64,000 bases of DNA from Bog-473 sp963736525 (GCA_963736525.1 CAVTPF010000012.1:372001-436000); one strand, 5' to 3'; shown: positions 51,640 to 60,386, counted from the first letter of the stretch. A program made the numbers and translations. The notes: generated by a model not told the origin, from the sequence alone.

Positions 51640-53250
51640 TCATCCCGCGTTGAGCCGGGAGGCCCGGATGGGGCTGAGCCCCCACTTGAGGTTGGCGATG
51701 TCGCGCGCGTTGGAGCGGTAGAGGACGACCTGATCGCGACCGGAGCGCTTCGCCTCGTACATCGCGTTGTCCGCGTCGCGCAGCAGCGCGGCGGCGGTCG
51801 TGGTGGAGTCGGCGGTGACCACCACCCCGATGCTGGCCGTGACCACCAGGTGTGCCTCGCCGATCGTCACCGGTGCGCTGAGACCCTTGCGGATGCGCTC
51901 GGCCATGTCGAGGGCATCCCCTTCGTGGTCCACCTCCGCGAAGGCGACGAACTCGTCGCCGCCGAAACGGGCCACCACGTCCACCCCGCGCGTCATGGCG
52001 GTCAGGCGGCCGGCCATCTCGTTGAGGACGGCGTCGCCGGCTGCATGGTCGGCCCGGTCGTTGACGAGCTTGAAGCGGTCCAGGTCGATGAACATCACCG
52101 CCAGGGCCGTCCGCCGCCGCCCGACATGGGTGAGGGCCTCCTGCAGGCTCTCCATGAACAGGCTGCGGTTGGCCAGCCCGGTGAGGCCGTCGTGTGAGGC
52201 CTGGAAGGCCATCTGCTCGGCCATTTCGCAGCGCTCGATCGCCAGCCCGACCATGCTGGCCAACTGGTCGAGCTTGTGCAGCTCGTCGCTGCCGAAGTAC
52301 GGCATGTACGGGCTGATCTTGACCGCCAGCGAGTGGGTGGCCCCACTGTGCGTCCGCACGGTGATGCGGCGGTGTGGCCCCTCCTCGCCAGCCGAGTCGT
52401 CCCACTGGCCCGACCCCTCGTCGTCGGACCAGATCGGGTAGCGGGCGACGACCGTGCCGTCGCCCGCCAGGAGTGCGGCCTTCGAGGCGCCGACCAGCGC
52501 GCACACGTGGGGCAGCAAGTGTTCGGCGACATCCCGTGAATCACCGGCCGACACCAGCTCGTCGATGGCGTGGCGGAACGCCACGTCCTCGTTCCGGCTG
52601 AGGAAGACGCGGACGAAGGAGGGCAGCACCAGTGCCACGAGGAACAGCACGCCCATGACCACGGTGAGCGCCCGCGTGACCAGGAGGACGGTCGGGCCTT
52701 GCCACCCGAGCGCGACCACGACCACCTGCACCTCGAGCCCGGTGACCGCGATGGCCAACAGCCGCATCCGGGTTGACGCGATGAGCGGCTCGCCCCGGCC
52801 GGCAACGAGCAGGTGCACGAGGACGTAGCTGAAGAGGAATCCGAAAGCCACCACGAAGGCGATGCGGTAGGCGAGGAAGTTCGGGGGCGAAGGATGACCG
52901 GCCACGGGCAGGGAGTCGAGCGCGAACGTGAAGGCGACGATGCCCGCCGTCACCGCGAGGGCGAGGTACCGGACGGCCCGGCTCGGGGCGTGGAAGGACG
53001 CGGCGAAGCGGAAGAGGCAGTACGGCATCACCAGCAGCAGGGCCACCAGGGACTTGGCCACATTCTGGTTGTTGACCAGGGAGGGGTCGATCTTGACCGT
53101 GAGCGCGAGCCCACCGAGGATGGCGAAGGAGAGGGCGGCCCATCCCGCGCCGGCGATCCGGTGGCGGACCCACTGCAGCGCGGTGAGCGCAGCCAACAGC
53201 ACGAACTCGACCAGTGACACGTTGGTCAGGACCTGCGTCCAGTGCGTCAC
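51640..53250 (-). CDS. membrane diguanylate cyclase (GGDEF)
   Basis: This 536-residue protein has about eight spans in the first 225 residues, a GAF-like segment (RDVAEHLLPHVCALVGASKAALLAGDGTVVARYP), and a C-terminal GGDEF domain from about 365. The active site RFGGDEFVAFAEV is intact, and RGVD five residues before it is an inhibitory RxxD site, so product feedback is likely. It makes c-di-GMP. GTG 53250 overlaps the stop of a candidate 64-codon ORF, and a 340-bp structured region lies upstream. Confidence 0.92.
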   Translation of the reverse strand: MTHWTQVLTNVSLVEFVLLAALTALQWVRHRIAGAGWAALSFAILGGLALTVKIDPSLVNNQNVAKSLVALLLVMPYCLFRFAASFHAPSRAVRYLALAVTAGIVAFTFALDSLPVAGHPSPPNFLAYRIAFVVAFGFLFSYVLVHLLVAGRGEPLIASTRMRLLAIAVTGLEVQVVVVALGWQGPTVLLVTRALTVVMGVLFLVALVLPSFVRVFLSRNEDVAFRHAIDELVSAGDSRDVAEHLLPHVCALVGASKAALLAGDGTVVARYPIWSDDEGSGQWDDSAGEEGPHRRITVRTHSGATHSLAVKISPYMPYFGSDELHKLDQLASMVGLAIERCEMAEQMAFQASHDGLTGLANRSLFMESLQEALTHVGRRRTALAVMFIDLDRFKLVNDRADHAAGDAVLNEMAGRLTAMTRGVDVVARFGGDEFVAFAEVDHEGDALDMAERIRKGLSAPVTIGEAHLVVTASIGVVVTADSTTTAAALLRDADNAMYEAKRSGRDQVVLYRSNARDIANLKWGLSPIRASRLNAG

Positions 53251-53441
53251 GCCGTCCAGCCCTCCTCCGCTGCGTCCACTGCTCCGCCACCACTCGCAAC
53301 GGTCCCCTCTCCGGGTCTGCCAGACCCGGAACCCCGCTTGGCCGACTGTATCCGGCGCGGGCCATCCCCGTCTCGGTTGGTTCCAGGTTCTGCCCGTCGT
53401 CCCGCCTCGCCCGTCGTTCCGCTGGCCTCGTCGCTCGACAT
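53247..53441 (-). CDS. candidate small ORF coupled to the diguanylate cyclase
   Basis: An ATG at 53441 with GGGAGG five bases upstream opens a 64-codon frame ending TGA at 53247-53249, overlapping the GTG of the cyclase gene (GTGA). The product is Gly/Ala/Glu-rich (MSSDEASGTTGEAGRRAE...) with no homology I recognise. Third-position GC is about two thirds, below neighbouring genes, and a strong hairpin lies within it. It may be a coupling leader ORF rather than a functional protein. Confidence 0.35.
   Translation of the reverse strand: MSSDEASGTTGEAGRRAEPGTNRDGDGPRRIQSAKRGSGSGRPGEGTVASGGGAVDAAEEGWTA
53310..53330. promoter_or_regulatory. strong hairpin/palindrome upstream of the diguanylate cyclase
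   Basis: TCCGGGTCT-gcc-AGACCCGGA is a perfect 9-bp inverted repeat with a three-base loop, 60-80 bp before the cyclase start. No T-run follows on either strand, so it is not an obvious terminator. It could be a leader hairpin controlling cyclase expression, or an operator. Confidence 0.55.
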
Positions 53442-53467
53442 CGGACCTCCCAAACGGACGTTGGCCC

Positions 53468-53473
53468 ACCCTA
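53468..53473 (-). promoter_or_regulatory. possible -10 for the diguanylate cyclase unit
   Basis: TAGGGT (minus strand) fits TANNNT. Transcription starting about seven bases later would give a leader of around 20 bases, containing the GGGAGG site, before the candidate small ORF at 53441. No clear -35 is seen. Confidence 0.35.
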
Positions 53474-53589
53474 CAAGGGTTCGTGGCTCGTTCCCACCCG
53501 ATGGCGGTTCTGCCCGGGGGGGTCTCGGCGCTACCGGGCGGGGCGGCGCATCGGTACTGTGGGCGGCGAGCGCGTCGGGAGGTGGAGGG

Positions 53590-53940
53590 TTGCAGGACTG
53601 GGCACGGCCGGTGGTGCACTGGGAGATCGAGGCCAAGGACCCCGAGCGCCAGCGGGCCTTCTACGGGGACCTGTTCAACTGGAAGATCGGGGACGGACCC
53701 ATCATGGAGATCTCCGCCGGCATCGGCGGCCCCGAGCCCGGACCGGCGGGACACATCCGCGGCGCCGAACGCTCGGGCGTGACCCTCTACGTGCAGGTGG
53801 CCGACCTGCGGGCTTCGCTCGACAAGTCCGTGTCCCTCGGCGCCACCGTCGTGGCCGAGCCCTTCGACGTCCCCGGCGGCCCGACGCTGGCCGGCATCAC
53901 CGACCCCGAGGGCAATCCGGTCATGCTGGTGCAGGCCTGA
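53590..53940 (+). CDS. VOC family protein
   Basis: The protein has about 116 residues: PVVHWEIEAKDPERQRAFYGDLFNWKI at the start, then SGVTLYVQVADLRASLDKSVSLGATVVAEPFDVPGGPTLAGITDPEGNPVMLVQ at the end. The start is unclear: TTG 53590 is the most upstream codon in frame with homologous sequence, with GTG 53611 or 53614 as alternatives that still include HWEIE. It is first of three closely packed plus-strand genes (VOC, ABM-like, enoyl-CoA hydratase). Confidence 0.75.
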   Translation: MQDWARPVVHWEIEAKDPERQRAFYGDLFNWKIGDGPIMEISAGIGGPEPGPAGHIRGAERSGVTLYVQVADLRASLDKSVSLGATVVAEPFDVPGGPTLAGITDPEGNPVMLVQA

Positions 53941-53942
53941 GC

Positions 53943-54233
53943 ATGTCGATCGTCGAGATCACGACGTTTCGGCTGGCCGAGGGGGTCACCGACGAGTCCT
54001 TTCTGGCGCTGGACCGGAGGATGCAGACCGAGCTCGTGCCCAACCAGCCGGGGTTCTTGCGTCGCACCACCGCGCGTCACGGCGACGACTGGTTGGTCGT
54101 GACCCTTTGGGCCTCCGAAGCCGACGCCTCGGCCTACCAGCGAGCGGTCGAGGCCGACCCGCTGCAGGTCGAGTTCGAGCGCGCCGCCGAGGCCGGCACC
54201 CTGCACCTGACGCGCTACGCGACGCTCGACTGA
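53943..54233 (+). CDS. small antibiotic-biosynthesis-monooxygenase-like (ABM-fold) protein
   Basis: This 96-residue alpha/beta protein begins two bases after the VOC stop. SIVEITTFRLAEGVTDESFLALDRRMQTELVPNQPGFLRRTT and WLVVTLWASEADASAYQRAVEADP resemble the dimeric ferredoxin-like ABM or EthD fold. These proteins bind haem or aromatic substrates or have no catalytic role. No function can be fixed. Confidence 0.7.
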   Translation: MSIVEITTFRLAEGVTDESFLALDRRMQTELVPNQPGFLRRTTARHGDDWLVVTLWASEADASAYQRAVEADPLQVEFERAAEAGTLHLTRYATLD

Positions 54234-54234
54234 G

Positions 54235-55071
54235 GTGGAGCTCGCCGAACTGAAGGTGACCCGCTACGAGGTGCGCGACCGCGTCGCCACCATCACGCTG
54301 CACCGGCCCGATCGGCTCAACGCATGGACGGGCCGCATGCACGCCGAGTACCGGTCGCTGCTGGCCCGGGCCGGCGGGGACCCCGCCGTTCGGGTCATCG
54401 TCGTGACCGGTTCGGGGCGGGGCTTCTGCGCCGGTGCCGACGCCCGGGCACTCGAGGGCCACGTCGAGCGCGGTGCCTACGACGCCGGGTTGGGCGAGGA
54501 CGTGGCGATGCCGGGCTACGGCGTCCGACCGGAGTTCGACGCCGACTTCGCGTACCACTTCGGCATCCCCAAACCGATCATCGCCGCCGTCAACGGTCCC
54601 GCGGCAGGTGTGGGCCTCGTCCTCGCGTGCTATTGCGACCTTCGTTTCGCGGCGCGCGGCGCCAAGTTGACCACGTCGCACGGGCACCTGGGCCTTCCGG
54701 CCGAGTACGGGTTGTCGTGGCTGTTGCCTCGCCTCGTCGGCGTGACGCGTGCCGCCGACATCCTGCTGTCGAGCCGCATCGTGCTGGCCGAGGAGGCCGA
54801 GCAGCTCGGACTGGTCAACCGGGCCCTCCCGCCGGACGAGCTGCTGCCGTTCACGTACGCCTACGCCGCGACGCTCGCCACCGACATCGCGCCGTCGTCC
54901 CTGGCGTCTACCAAGCTCCAGCTCTACCGCGACCTGCACGGCGACGTGGCGACGTCGGTCGACGATGCGTCGGCGCGCATGGCCGACATGATGCGTGACC
55001 GCGACTTCGCCGAGGGTGTCGCCGCGCTGACCGAGAAGCGCTCGCCGGCCTTCGCGGACCCGACCACCTGA
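54235..55071 (+). CDS. enoyl-CoA hydratase/isomerase family protein
   Basis: This 278-residue crotonase-fold protein has oxyanion-hole loops RGFCAGADARAL and AVNGPAAGVGLVLACYCDLRFAARGAKL, with GHLGLPAEYGLSWLLPRLVG holding a catalytic Glu candidate. It lacks the two-Glu arrangement of classical hydratases in clear form, so isomerase, hydratase or another CoA-substrate reaction is possible. GTG 54235 follows the upstream stop by one base. It probably works in fatty-acid or related CoA metabolism. Confidence 0.88.
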   Translation: MELAELKVTRYEVRDRVATITLHRPDRLNAWTGRMHAEYRSLLARAGGDPAVRVIVVTGSGRGFCAGADARALEGHVERGAYDAGLGEDVAMPGYGVRPEFDADFAYHFGIPKPIIAAVNGPAAGVGLVLACYCDLRFAARGAKLTTSHGHLGLPAEYGLSWLLPRLVGVTRAADILLSSRIVLAEEAEQLGLVNRALPPDELLPFTYAYAATLATDIAPSSLASTKLQLYRDLHGDVATSVDDASARMADMMRDRDFAEGVAALTEKRSPAFADPTT

Positions 55072-55088
55072 GCGGGCACGGCGTGGGG

Positions 55089-56273
55089 TCAGCCGTCGAC
55101 GCCGGCGGGGAGCTTGGTCGGATCCCAGCCCAGGAGGGCGACCGCCTGACGAAACGCGAACCGGTCTGTCATGCCCGCCACGTACGTGACGGCGGCGCGC
55201 ATCGCCTCGGGGCTCCCGGCGACGACGTCGGAGGACGCCGGCGGGGACGTGGCGCCGTCGGCGATGAGGTGGGGCCGGTCGGAGAAGTGCTCGACCAGCG
55301 CGCGCAGCACGCTCACGACGGCCTCGCCCTGGCGCAACGACGCGTCACGCAGGTAGATGCGCTCGTAGTTGCAGGCCCGGAACGCCGCCAGCGCCTCGGC
55401 CTCCTCTTCCTCCATGCCGATCTGGCCGGTGCGCAGTGAGGCCGAGACGACGCCCGAGATGAAGGCGTCGAGCTGTGCGCTCCGCCGTTCGCCGCACACC
55501 GTGCGGACGGTCGTCGGCAACTGGCGCGGGGACACGATGCCCGAGAGCACCGCGTCCTCCCAGTCGTGACAGACATAGGCGATCCGGTCGGCCCAGCTGA
55601 CCACCTCGCCCTCCGGGGTGGACGGCGCCGGGCGCGACCAGCTGTGGTTGGCGATCCCGTCGACGGTCTCCGCGCACAGGTTCAGGGCCGCGAGCGAGAC
55701 GAGCGCCCCCCACGGCGCGTGGTCGAAACCCTCGGGCACGTAGGGCGCCAACGCGTCCTCGCTGGCGTGGCCACCCGGTCCGTGGCCGCAGTCGTGGCCG
55801 AGGGCGATCGCCTCGGTGAGGGCCACGTTCAGGCGGCAGGCACGGGCGATGGCGGTGGCGACCTGCGCCACCTCGAGCGCGTGCGTGAGACGGGTCCGCT
55901 GGTGGTCCTGGGGGAACACGAAGACCTGCGTCTTGCCGGCCAGCCGACGGAACGAGGTGGCGTGGAGAATGCGGTCACGGTCGCGCTCGAAGCTCGTGCG
56001 CCAGGGGTCGGCCTGCTCGGGTTTCGCACGGTTCCCGGCGCCGACGGCGCGCGTGGCACCCGCGGCCAGCAGCGAGCCCTCGAGCTCCTCGCGTTCCTCC
56101 CTCCCGCTCGGCGCTACCGGGTGGGCGCGGTCCGCCGGGGTCGACCGGGGGGCGGGGCCGATGTGGACGTGGGAGTCGGCGTGGGCCAGGCGGACCGGCC
56201 CGGCGTAGCCCGACATCGTCGCCGCCCAGCGGGCACTGCGCTCGGTCTCGCCGGACCGCGAGGGGCCACTCAT
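55089..56273 (-). CDS. dgt: deoxyguanosinetriphosphate triphosphohydrolase-like HD protein
   Basis: This 394-residue protein has the HD signature spread as RRLAGKTQVFVFPQDHQRTRLTHALEVAQ (first His), ALGHDCGHGPGGHASEDAL (HD pair) and VVSWADRIAYVCHDWEDA (last Asp). The start is ATG 56273, with a low-complexity N-terminus of about 50 residues before the HD core. Such enzymes hydrolyse dNTPs to nucleosides. It is divergent from the DUF3107 gene with 79 bp between starts. Confidence 0.9.
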   Translation of the reverse strand: MSGPSRSGETERSARWAATMSGYAGPVRLAHADSHVHIGPAPRSTPADRAHPVAPSGREEREELEGSLLAAGATRAVGAGNRAKPEQADPWRTSFERDRDRILHATSFRRLAGKTQVFVFPQDHQRTRLTHALEVAQVATAIARACRLNVALTEAIALGHDCGHGPGGHASEDALAPYVPEGFDHAPWGALVSLAALNLCAETVDGIANHSWSRPAPSTPEGEVVSWADRIAYVCHDWEDAVLSGIVSPRQLPTTVRTVCGERRSAQLDAFISGVVSASLRTGQIGMEEEEAEALAAFRACNYERIYLRDASLRQGEAVVSVLRALVEHFSDRPHLIADGATSPPASSDVVAGSPEAMRAAVTYVAGMTDRFAFRQAVALLGWDPTKLPAGVDG

Positions 56274-56352
56274 GTCCAGCAGTCTGCCCCGTCGCTGTAA
56301 CGTCCAGGTGGCCCTCGGACCGTCCCGAGGCCCGTGAGAGGAGTGAGACCAG

Positions 56353-56589
56353 GTGGACGTGCGCATCGGCATCACCCACACACCCAAGGAGCTCGAGGTG
56401 GAGATGCCCGAGGACGCCGACCGGGACAAGGTGGTCGCCGAAATCGAGAAGCTGCTCAAGACGGGTGACGGGGTCCTGTGGCTGACCGACCGGAAGGGTC
56501 GGCGGGTCGGCATCCCGGTCGTCAAGGTCGCCTACGTCGAGGTCGGAGCGCCGTCCTCGGAGCGCCGCGTCGGGTTCGGCGCCCCCTGA
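56353..56589 (+). CDS. DUF3107 family protein
   Basis: This 78-residue protein reads DVRIGITHTPKELEVEMPEDADRDKVVAEIEKLLK...LWLTDRKGRRVGIPVVKVAYVEVG, a signature of the actinobacterial DUF3107 family. Its role is unknown. The GTG start follows an AGAGGAG site. A CCTCGG/CCGAGG dyad (56313-56318, 56325-56330) is in its leader, and TAACGT at 56298-56303 is a possible -10. It precedes the ATPase pair. Confidence 0.88.
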   Translation: MDVRIGITHTPKELEVEMPEDADRDKVVAEIEKLLKTGDGVLWLTDRKGRRVGIPVVKVAYVEVGAPSSERRVGFGAP

Positions 56590-56614
56590 GCAAGGCCGTG
56601 GCCGCCGGGCAGGC

Positions 56615-57580
56615 GTGGGGACGGTGAGCGGCACTCCCGATCTGCTGGACCTGCGTCTGGTATTCGTCACCGGCAAGGGCGGCGTCGGAAAGACGACCGT
56701 GGCCGCCGGTCTCGCCCAGCTGGCTGCCGAGCACGGCAAGCGCGTCCTGGTGTGCGAGGTCGACGCCAAGGGCGACGTGACCTCCCTCTTCGAGGCGCCG
56801 CCCACCGACTTCACCCCGCGTGAGATCGCGCCCGGTGTCTGGTCGATGTCGATGGACACCGAGGCGTCGTTGCGCGAATACCTCAAGTTGCACCTGCGCA
56901 TCCCGGTGGTCGGGCGCATCGGCCCGCTGGCCAAGGCATTCGACTTCGTGGCCACGGCGGCCCCCGGGGTGCGGGAGATCCTCACCGTCGGCAAGCTCTG
57001 CTGGGAGGTGCGGGAGCGGCACTACGACCTGGTGGTCGTCGACGCGCCGGCCAGCGGCCACATCATCGGGCAGCTGGCGGCGCCCCAGGCCATCAACGAC
57101 CTGGTCAAGGTGGGGCTGATCCGCAGCCAGACGGACTGGATGCTCGAAATCCTCTCCGACGAGCGCCAGACCGGGCTCGTCGCCGTGTGCACCCCGGAGG
57201 AGATGCCGGTGGCCGAGACCCTCGAGTTGACCACCCGGGTGCGCGAGGAGACCACGGTGCGCATGTCGGCGGTGGTGGTGAACCGGGTCCTGCCCGAGCT
57301 CTTCGGCCAGCGCGAGGAGGAGATCTTCGAGCAGCTGCGCGCACCCGACACCGAGCACGTGCTGTCCGAGCGTGCCGGCGGCGCGGTCGCCCCCGTCCTC
57401 GAGGCGGCCCGGCTCGCCGTGACCATGCGGCGCACCCGCTCCACCCACCTGCAGCGACTGCAGGCCGGGCTCCCCGAGGGCATGCCGGTGCTGCTCCTGC
57501 CGTACCTGTTCGCCCGCAGCTTCGGGGCCCGCACGACCCGCCAGGTGGCGAGGGCGCTGGGCGAGGAGCTCGGGCTGTGA
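56615..57580 (+). CDS. ArsA-like ATPase, first of a pair
   Basis: This 321-residue deviant-Walker ATPase has FVTGKGGVGKTTVAAGLAQLAA as the P-loop, VCEVDAKGDV in switch I and VVDAPASGHIIGQL in switch II. It resembles the ArsA/Get3-like pair Rv3679/Rv3680 of M. tuberculosis. GTG 56615 or GTG 56624 could be the start. It is coupled to the next ATPase by a GTGA overlap, implying a heterodimer or related complex. There is no ArsB or arsenic cluster, so arsenite export is unlikely. Confidence 0.9.
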   Translation: MGTVSGTPDLLDLRLVFVTGKGGVGKTTVAAGLAQLAAEHGKRVLVCEVDAKGDVTSLFEAPPTDFTPREIAPGVWSMSMDTEASLREYLKLHLRIPVVGRIGPLAKAFDFVATAAPGVREILTVGKLCWEVRERHYDLVVVDAPASGHIIGQLAAPQAINDLVKVGLIRSQTDWMLEILSDERQTGLVAVCTPEEMPVAETLELTTRVREETTVRMSAVVVNRVLPELFGQREEEIFEQLRAPDTEHVLSERAGGAVAPVLEAARLAVTMRRTRSTHLQRLQAGLPEGMPVLLLPYLFARSFGARTTRQVARALGEELGL

Positions 57581-58737
57581 CCGCGGGCGCGGCCACCACG
57601 GCCAAGACGGTGGGCCAGCTGCTCGCCGCCAAGGACATCGTCATCGCCTGCGGCCCCGGCGGGGTCGGCAAGACCACGACGGCGGCCTCGCTGGCCGCCA
57701 CGGCGGTGGTCGAGCAGGGCGGGCGCGTGCTGGTGCTCACGGTCGATCCGGCGCGGCGGCTGGCCGACGCCCTGGGCTTGAAGGGGATCGGGAACGACGA
57801 GGTCCGCATCCCCGACGATGTGTTCACCCAGGCGGCGGCCCACCCCAGGGGTGAACTGTGGGCGGCGATGCTCGACACCAAGCAGAGTTGGGACGACCTC
57901 ATCCGCACCCACGCGCCCGACGAGGCGACCCGCGAGCAGATCCTGGCCAACCCGCTCTACCAGAACATCTCGGGCCGTTTCGTGCAGTCGCACGACTACA
58001 TCGCCATGGAGCGGCTCTACGAGATCCACACCGCGGGCAAATACGACCTCATCGTGGTCGACACCCCGCCGACGCGCAACGCACTCGACTTCCTCGACGC
58101 GCCACAGCGCATGGCCGACTTCTTCTCTTCGCGCCTGCTGCGCTGGCTGATCGTGCCCTACCGGTCGCGACTGGTGAACATGGCGTCGCGCCCCTTCTAT
58201 CAAGTGGCGGACCGGATCCTCGGCACGCAGTTCCTGGCCGACATCTCGGAGTTCTTCATCCTGTTCCAGTCCATGTACGCCGGGTTCGTCGAGCGGGCCG
58301 AGGCGGTGACGCGACTGCTCTCGGACCAGCACACGACGTTCATGGTCGTCTCCACCCTGGAGGCAACGCCGGTGCGCGAGGCGGAGTTCTTCTCGACCGA
58401 GCTGACGGCGCGCAAGCTCCACCTGGGTGCGGTGGTGCTCAACAAGGTGTTGCCGGGCTACCTGCGTGATCCGAGGACGGACAAGCTGGCTCAGTCCATG
58501 GAGGGCCGCGAGGGCGAGCTGGCGCAGGGCCTCACCGACGACCCGGTCGTGGCCGCGCGTGTGCTCGGGGAGGTGGCCGAGAGCTTCCTCAACTTCGGCG
58601 TGGTGGCGCGACGCGAGGCCGAGCAGCAGGCGGAGCTGAAGGGCGCGCCCGACGTCTTCGTGACCGTGCCGTTCTACGACGCCGACATCTACGACATCGG
58701 CGGCCTGCTCCGGCTCGGCGCGCAGGTCTGGGGTTAG
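57577..58737 (+). CDS. ArsA-like ATPase, second of a pair
   Basis: This 386-residue ATPase has P-loop ACGPGGVGKTTTAASLAATA, VLTVDPARRLADALGLKGI and IVVDTPPTRNALDFLDAP. It is longer than its partner by about 65 residues and has a helical segment around YRSRLVNMASRPFYQVADRILGTQF that may bind a client or the membrane. It is translationally coupled to the preceding ATPase. Its role is unknown. Confidence 0.92.
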   Translation: MTAGAATTAKTVGQLLAAKDIVIACGPGGVGKTTTAASLAATAVVEQGGRVLVLTVDPARRLADALGLKGIGNDEVRIPDDVFTQAAAHPRGELWAAMLDTKQSWDDLIRTHAPDEATREQILANPLYQNISGRFVQSHDYIAMERLYEIHTAGKYDLIVVDTPPTRNALDFLDAPQRMADFFSSRLLRWLIVPYRSRLVNMASRPFYQVADRILGTQFLADISEFFILFQSMYAGFVERAEAVTRLLSDQHTTFMVVSTLEATPVREAEFFSTELTARKLHLGAVVLNKVLPGYLRDPRTDKLAQSMEGREGELAQGLTDDPVVAARVLGEVAESFLNFGVVARREAEQQAELKGAPDVFVTVPFYDADIYDIGGLLRLGAQVWG

Positions 58738-58798
58738 CGGCCCCGGGCCACCGTGGGCCGCGGACCCGGCGCCGGGCACCGGGGGTGGGCGGGACGCC

Positions 58799-58804
58799 TA
58801 CCAT
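58799..58804 (+). promoter_or_regulatory. -10 element of the O-methyltransferase gene, leaderless start
   Basis: TACCAT is followed by seven bases and ATG 58812, the spacing expected for transcription starting at the start codon. It overlaps an upstream in-frame ATG (58803), which therefore would not be in the message. No ribosome site is present. Confidence 0.45.
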
Positions 58805-58811
58805 GCGTTGC

Positions 58812-59465
58812 ATGGCCCCCATCGTCGATCCCGAAGTCGAGCTGTACGCCGCCGCGCACACGACGGCTCCGCCGGCCTTCCTCGAGTCGGTCGACGCCTC
58901 GACCCGGGGGGGGTTCGAGGCCTGGGGGATGATGGTCGGCCGCGAGGAGGGCCGCTTCTTGGAGCTGCTGGTCTTCGCCGCCCAGGCCACCCGGGTGCTC
59001 GAGATCGGGACCTTCACGGGCTACTCCTCCATCGCCATGGCGGCCGGCCTCGGGGCGGGGGGGTCCATCATCTCGCTGGAGGTCGACCCCCACCATGCGC
59101 TGACGGCCCGCGGCAACATCGCGGCAGCCGGCCTGGAGAGCCGCATCAGCGTGATCGAGGGGCCGGCGCTCCGGTCGCTCGAGCAGTTGCAGGGGCCCTT
59201 CGACATCGTCTTCATCGACGCCGACAAGGTCTCCTACGACGCCTACTACGAGGCGGTGCTGCCCAAGCTGGCGGCCCACGGGCTGATCGTGGTCGACAAC
59301 ACCCTGCAGGGAGGGCGCGTGCTGGCCCGCACCGAGCAGCCCAACGAGGCCGCCCGCGCCCTGCGTGCCTTCAACGACAAGGTCGTCAACGACCCTCGCG
59401 TGGTGTGCGTGCTCACGACCATCCGGGACGGCGTGACCCTGATCCGTCACGCCGACGCGAGCTGA
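58812..59465 (+). CDS. O-methyltransferase (class I, catechol/caffeoyl-CoA type)
   Basis: This 217-residue protein has motif I as VLEIGTFTGYSSIAMA, SLEVDPHHALTARGNIAAAG for SAM binding, IVFIDADKVSYDAYYEAVLP with the metal Asp and VVDNTLQGGRVL with the next ligand pair. This is the OMT3/PF01596 family that methylates catechol-type or caffeoyl-CoA substrates. ATG 58812 fits a leaderless message; ATG 58803 adds three residues. Confidence 0.9.
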   Translation: MAPIVDPEVELYAAAHTTAPPAFLESVDASTRGGFEAWGMMVGREEGRFLELLVFAAQATRVLEIGTFTGYSSIAMAAGLGAGGSIISLEVDPHHALTARGNIAAAGLESRISVIEGPALRSLEQLQGPFDIVFIDADKVSYDAYYEAVLPKLAAHGLIVVDNTLQGGRVLARTEQPNEAARALRAFNDKVVNDPRVVCVLTTIRDGVTLIRHADAS

Positions 59466-59489
59466 GCCGGCGGCCGACGGTGCACTGAC

Positions 59490-60386
59490 GTGCTCGACTA
59501 CCACCTCCACCTGTGGCCGCACCACGAGCACGACACGCCGCTGCGCCTGGAGCAGCTGGCCGCGTACTGCGAGCGGGCGCAGGCGGCCGGGGTCACCGAG
59601 CTGGCGCTGACCGAGCACCTGTTCCGGTTCCGCCAAGCCGACACGTTGCTGGGCGGCTTCTGGGACGACGAGCGGGTACCACCCGCGCTGGCCGAGTCGA
59701 TGGCCGAGTACTGGAAGTTCCACGCCACGACCGACCTCGATGCCTACATGGCGTGCGCACAGGAGGCCAAGGACGCCGGGCTGCCCGTGGTCATCGGCCT
59801 GGAGGTCGACTACTACGAGGACCGCATGGACACGGTCGCCGGGCTCCTGGCCGGGTACCCCTTCGACGTCCTACTGGGCTCGGTGCACTGGGTGGGGGCG
59901 TGGCGCTTCGACGACCTCGACGACCCGGTGTCGATGGCCGAGTGGTCGGTGCGCGACGTGGACGCGTGCTGGGACGCGTACGCGGACGCCATGGAGGAGC
60001 TGGCCGCCAGCGGCACCTGCGACGTCCTGGCCCATCCGGACCTCATGAAGGTGGCGGGTCACGTCCCCGCCGCCCCGGCCGAGTGGTGGGACCGGATCGC
60101 CGAGGCGGCGGCGGCATCGTCAATGGCGGCCGAGCTGTCCTCCGCGGGATGGCGCAAGCCGGCGGGTGAGCAGTACCCGGCGGCCGGCCTGCTGCAACGC
60201 TTCGTGGCCCGCGGCGTGCCGCTCACCACGGCCTCCGACGCCCACCACCTCGATCACGTCGCCCACCGGGCCGACGACCTACGCGCGCTGCTGGCGCGCG
60301 AGGGCGTCGGCGAGCTGCAGGGCTACCACGGCCGGCAGCCCTACCCGGTGGCGGTGGCGGAGGCAGTCCCGGGCGGAGCCGCCTGA
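59490..60386 (+). CDS. PHP-domain phosphohydrolase (HisJ-like)
   Basis: This 298-residue protein shows the PHP metal motifs in order: DYHLHLWPHHEHD, GVTELALTEHLF, VIGLEVDYYED, LLGSVHWVG, DVLAHPDL and TTASDAHHLDHV. This is the HisK/HisJ-type histidinol-phosphatase layout, although a different phosphate substrate is possible. It overlaps pdtaS by TGATG and begins at GTG 59490 without a clear ribosome site. Confidence 0.88.
   Translation: MLDYHLHLWPHHEHDTPLRLEQLAAYCERAQAAGVTELALTEHLFRFRQADTLLGGFWDDERVPPALAESMAEYWKFHATTDLDAYMACAQEAKDAGLPVVIGLEVDYYEDRMDTVAGLLAGYPFDVLLGSVHWVGAWRFDDLDDPVSMAEWSVRDVDACWDAYADAMEELAASGTCDVLAHPDLMKVAGHVPAAPAEWWDRIAEAAAASSMAAELSSAGWRKPAGEQYPAAGLLQRFVARGVPLTTASDAHHLDHVAHRADDLRALLAREGVGELQGYHGRQPYPVAVAEAVPGGAA

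Larger units (their letters stand above)
53251..53589. other. 339-bp divergent region between the diguanylate cyclase and VOC genes
   Basis: Apart from the candidate 64-codon ORF (53247-53441), the 9-bp hairpin at 53310-53330 and a possible minus-strand -10 at 53468-53473, I see no gene here. The cyclase leader, and the promoter of the VOC gene on the other strand, must lie within it. Confidence 0.5.

Noticed and set aside
56615..58737. Arsenite efflux ArsA system
   Set aside because: No arsB, arsD or arsR is present, and the pair is the actinobacterial housekeeping type next to DUF3107.
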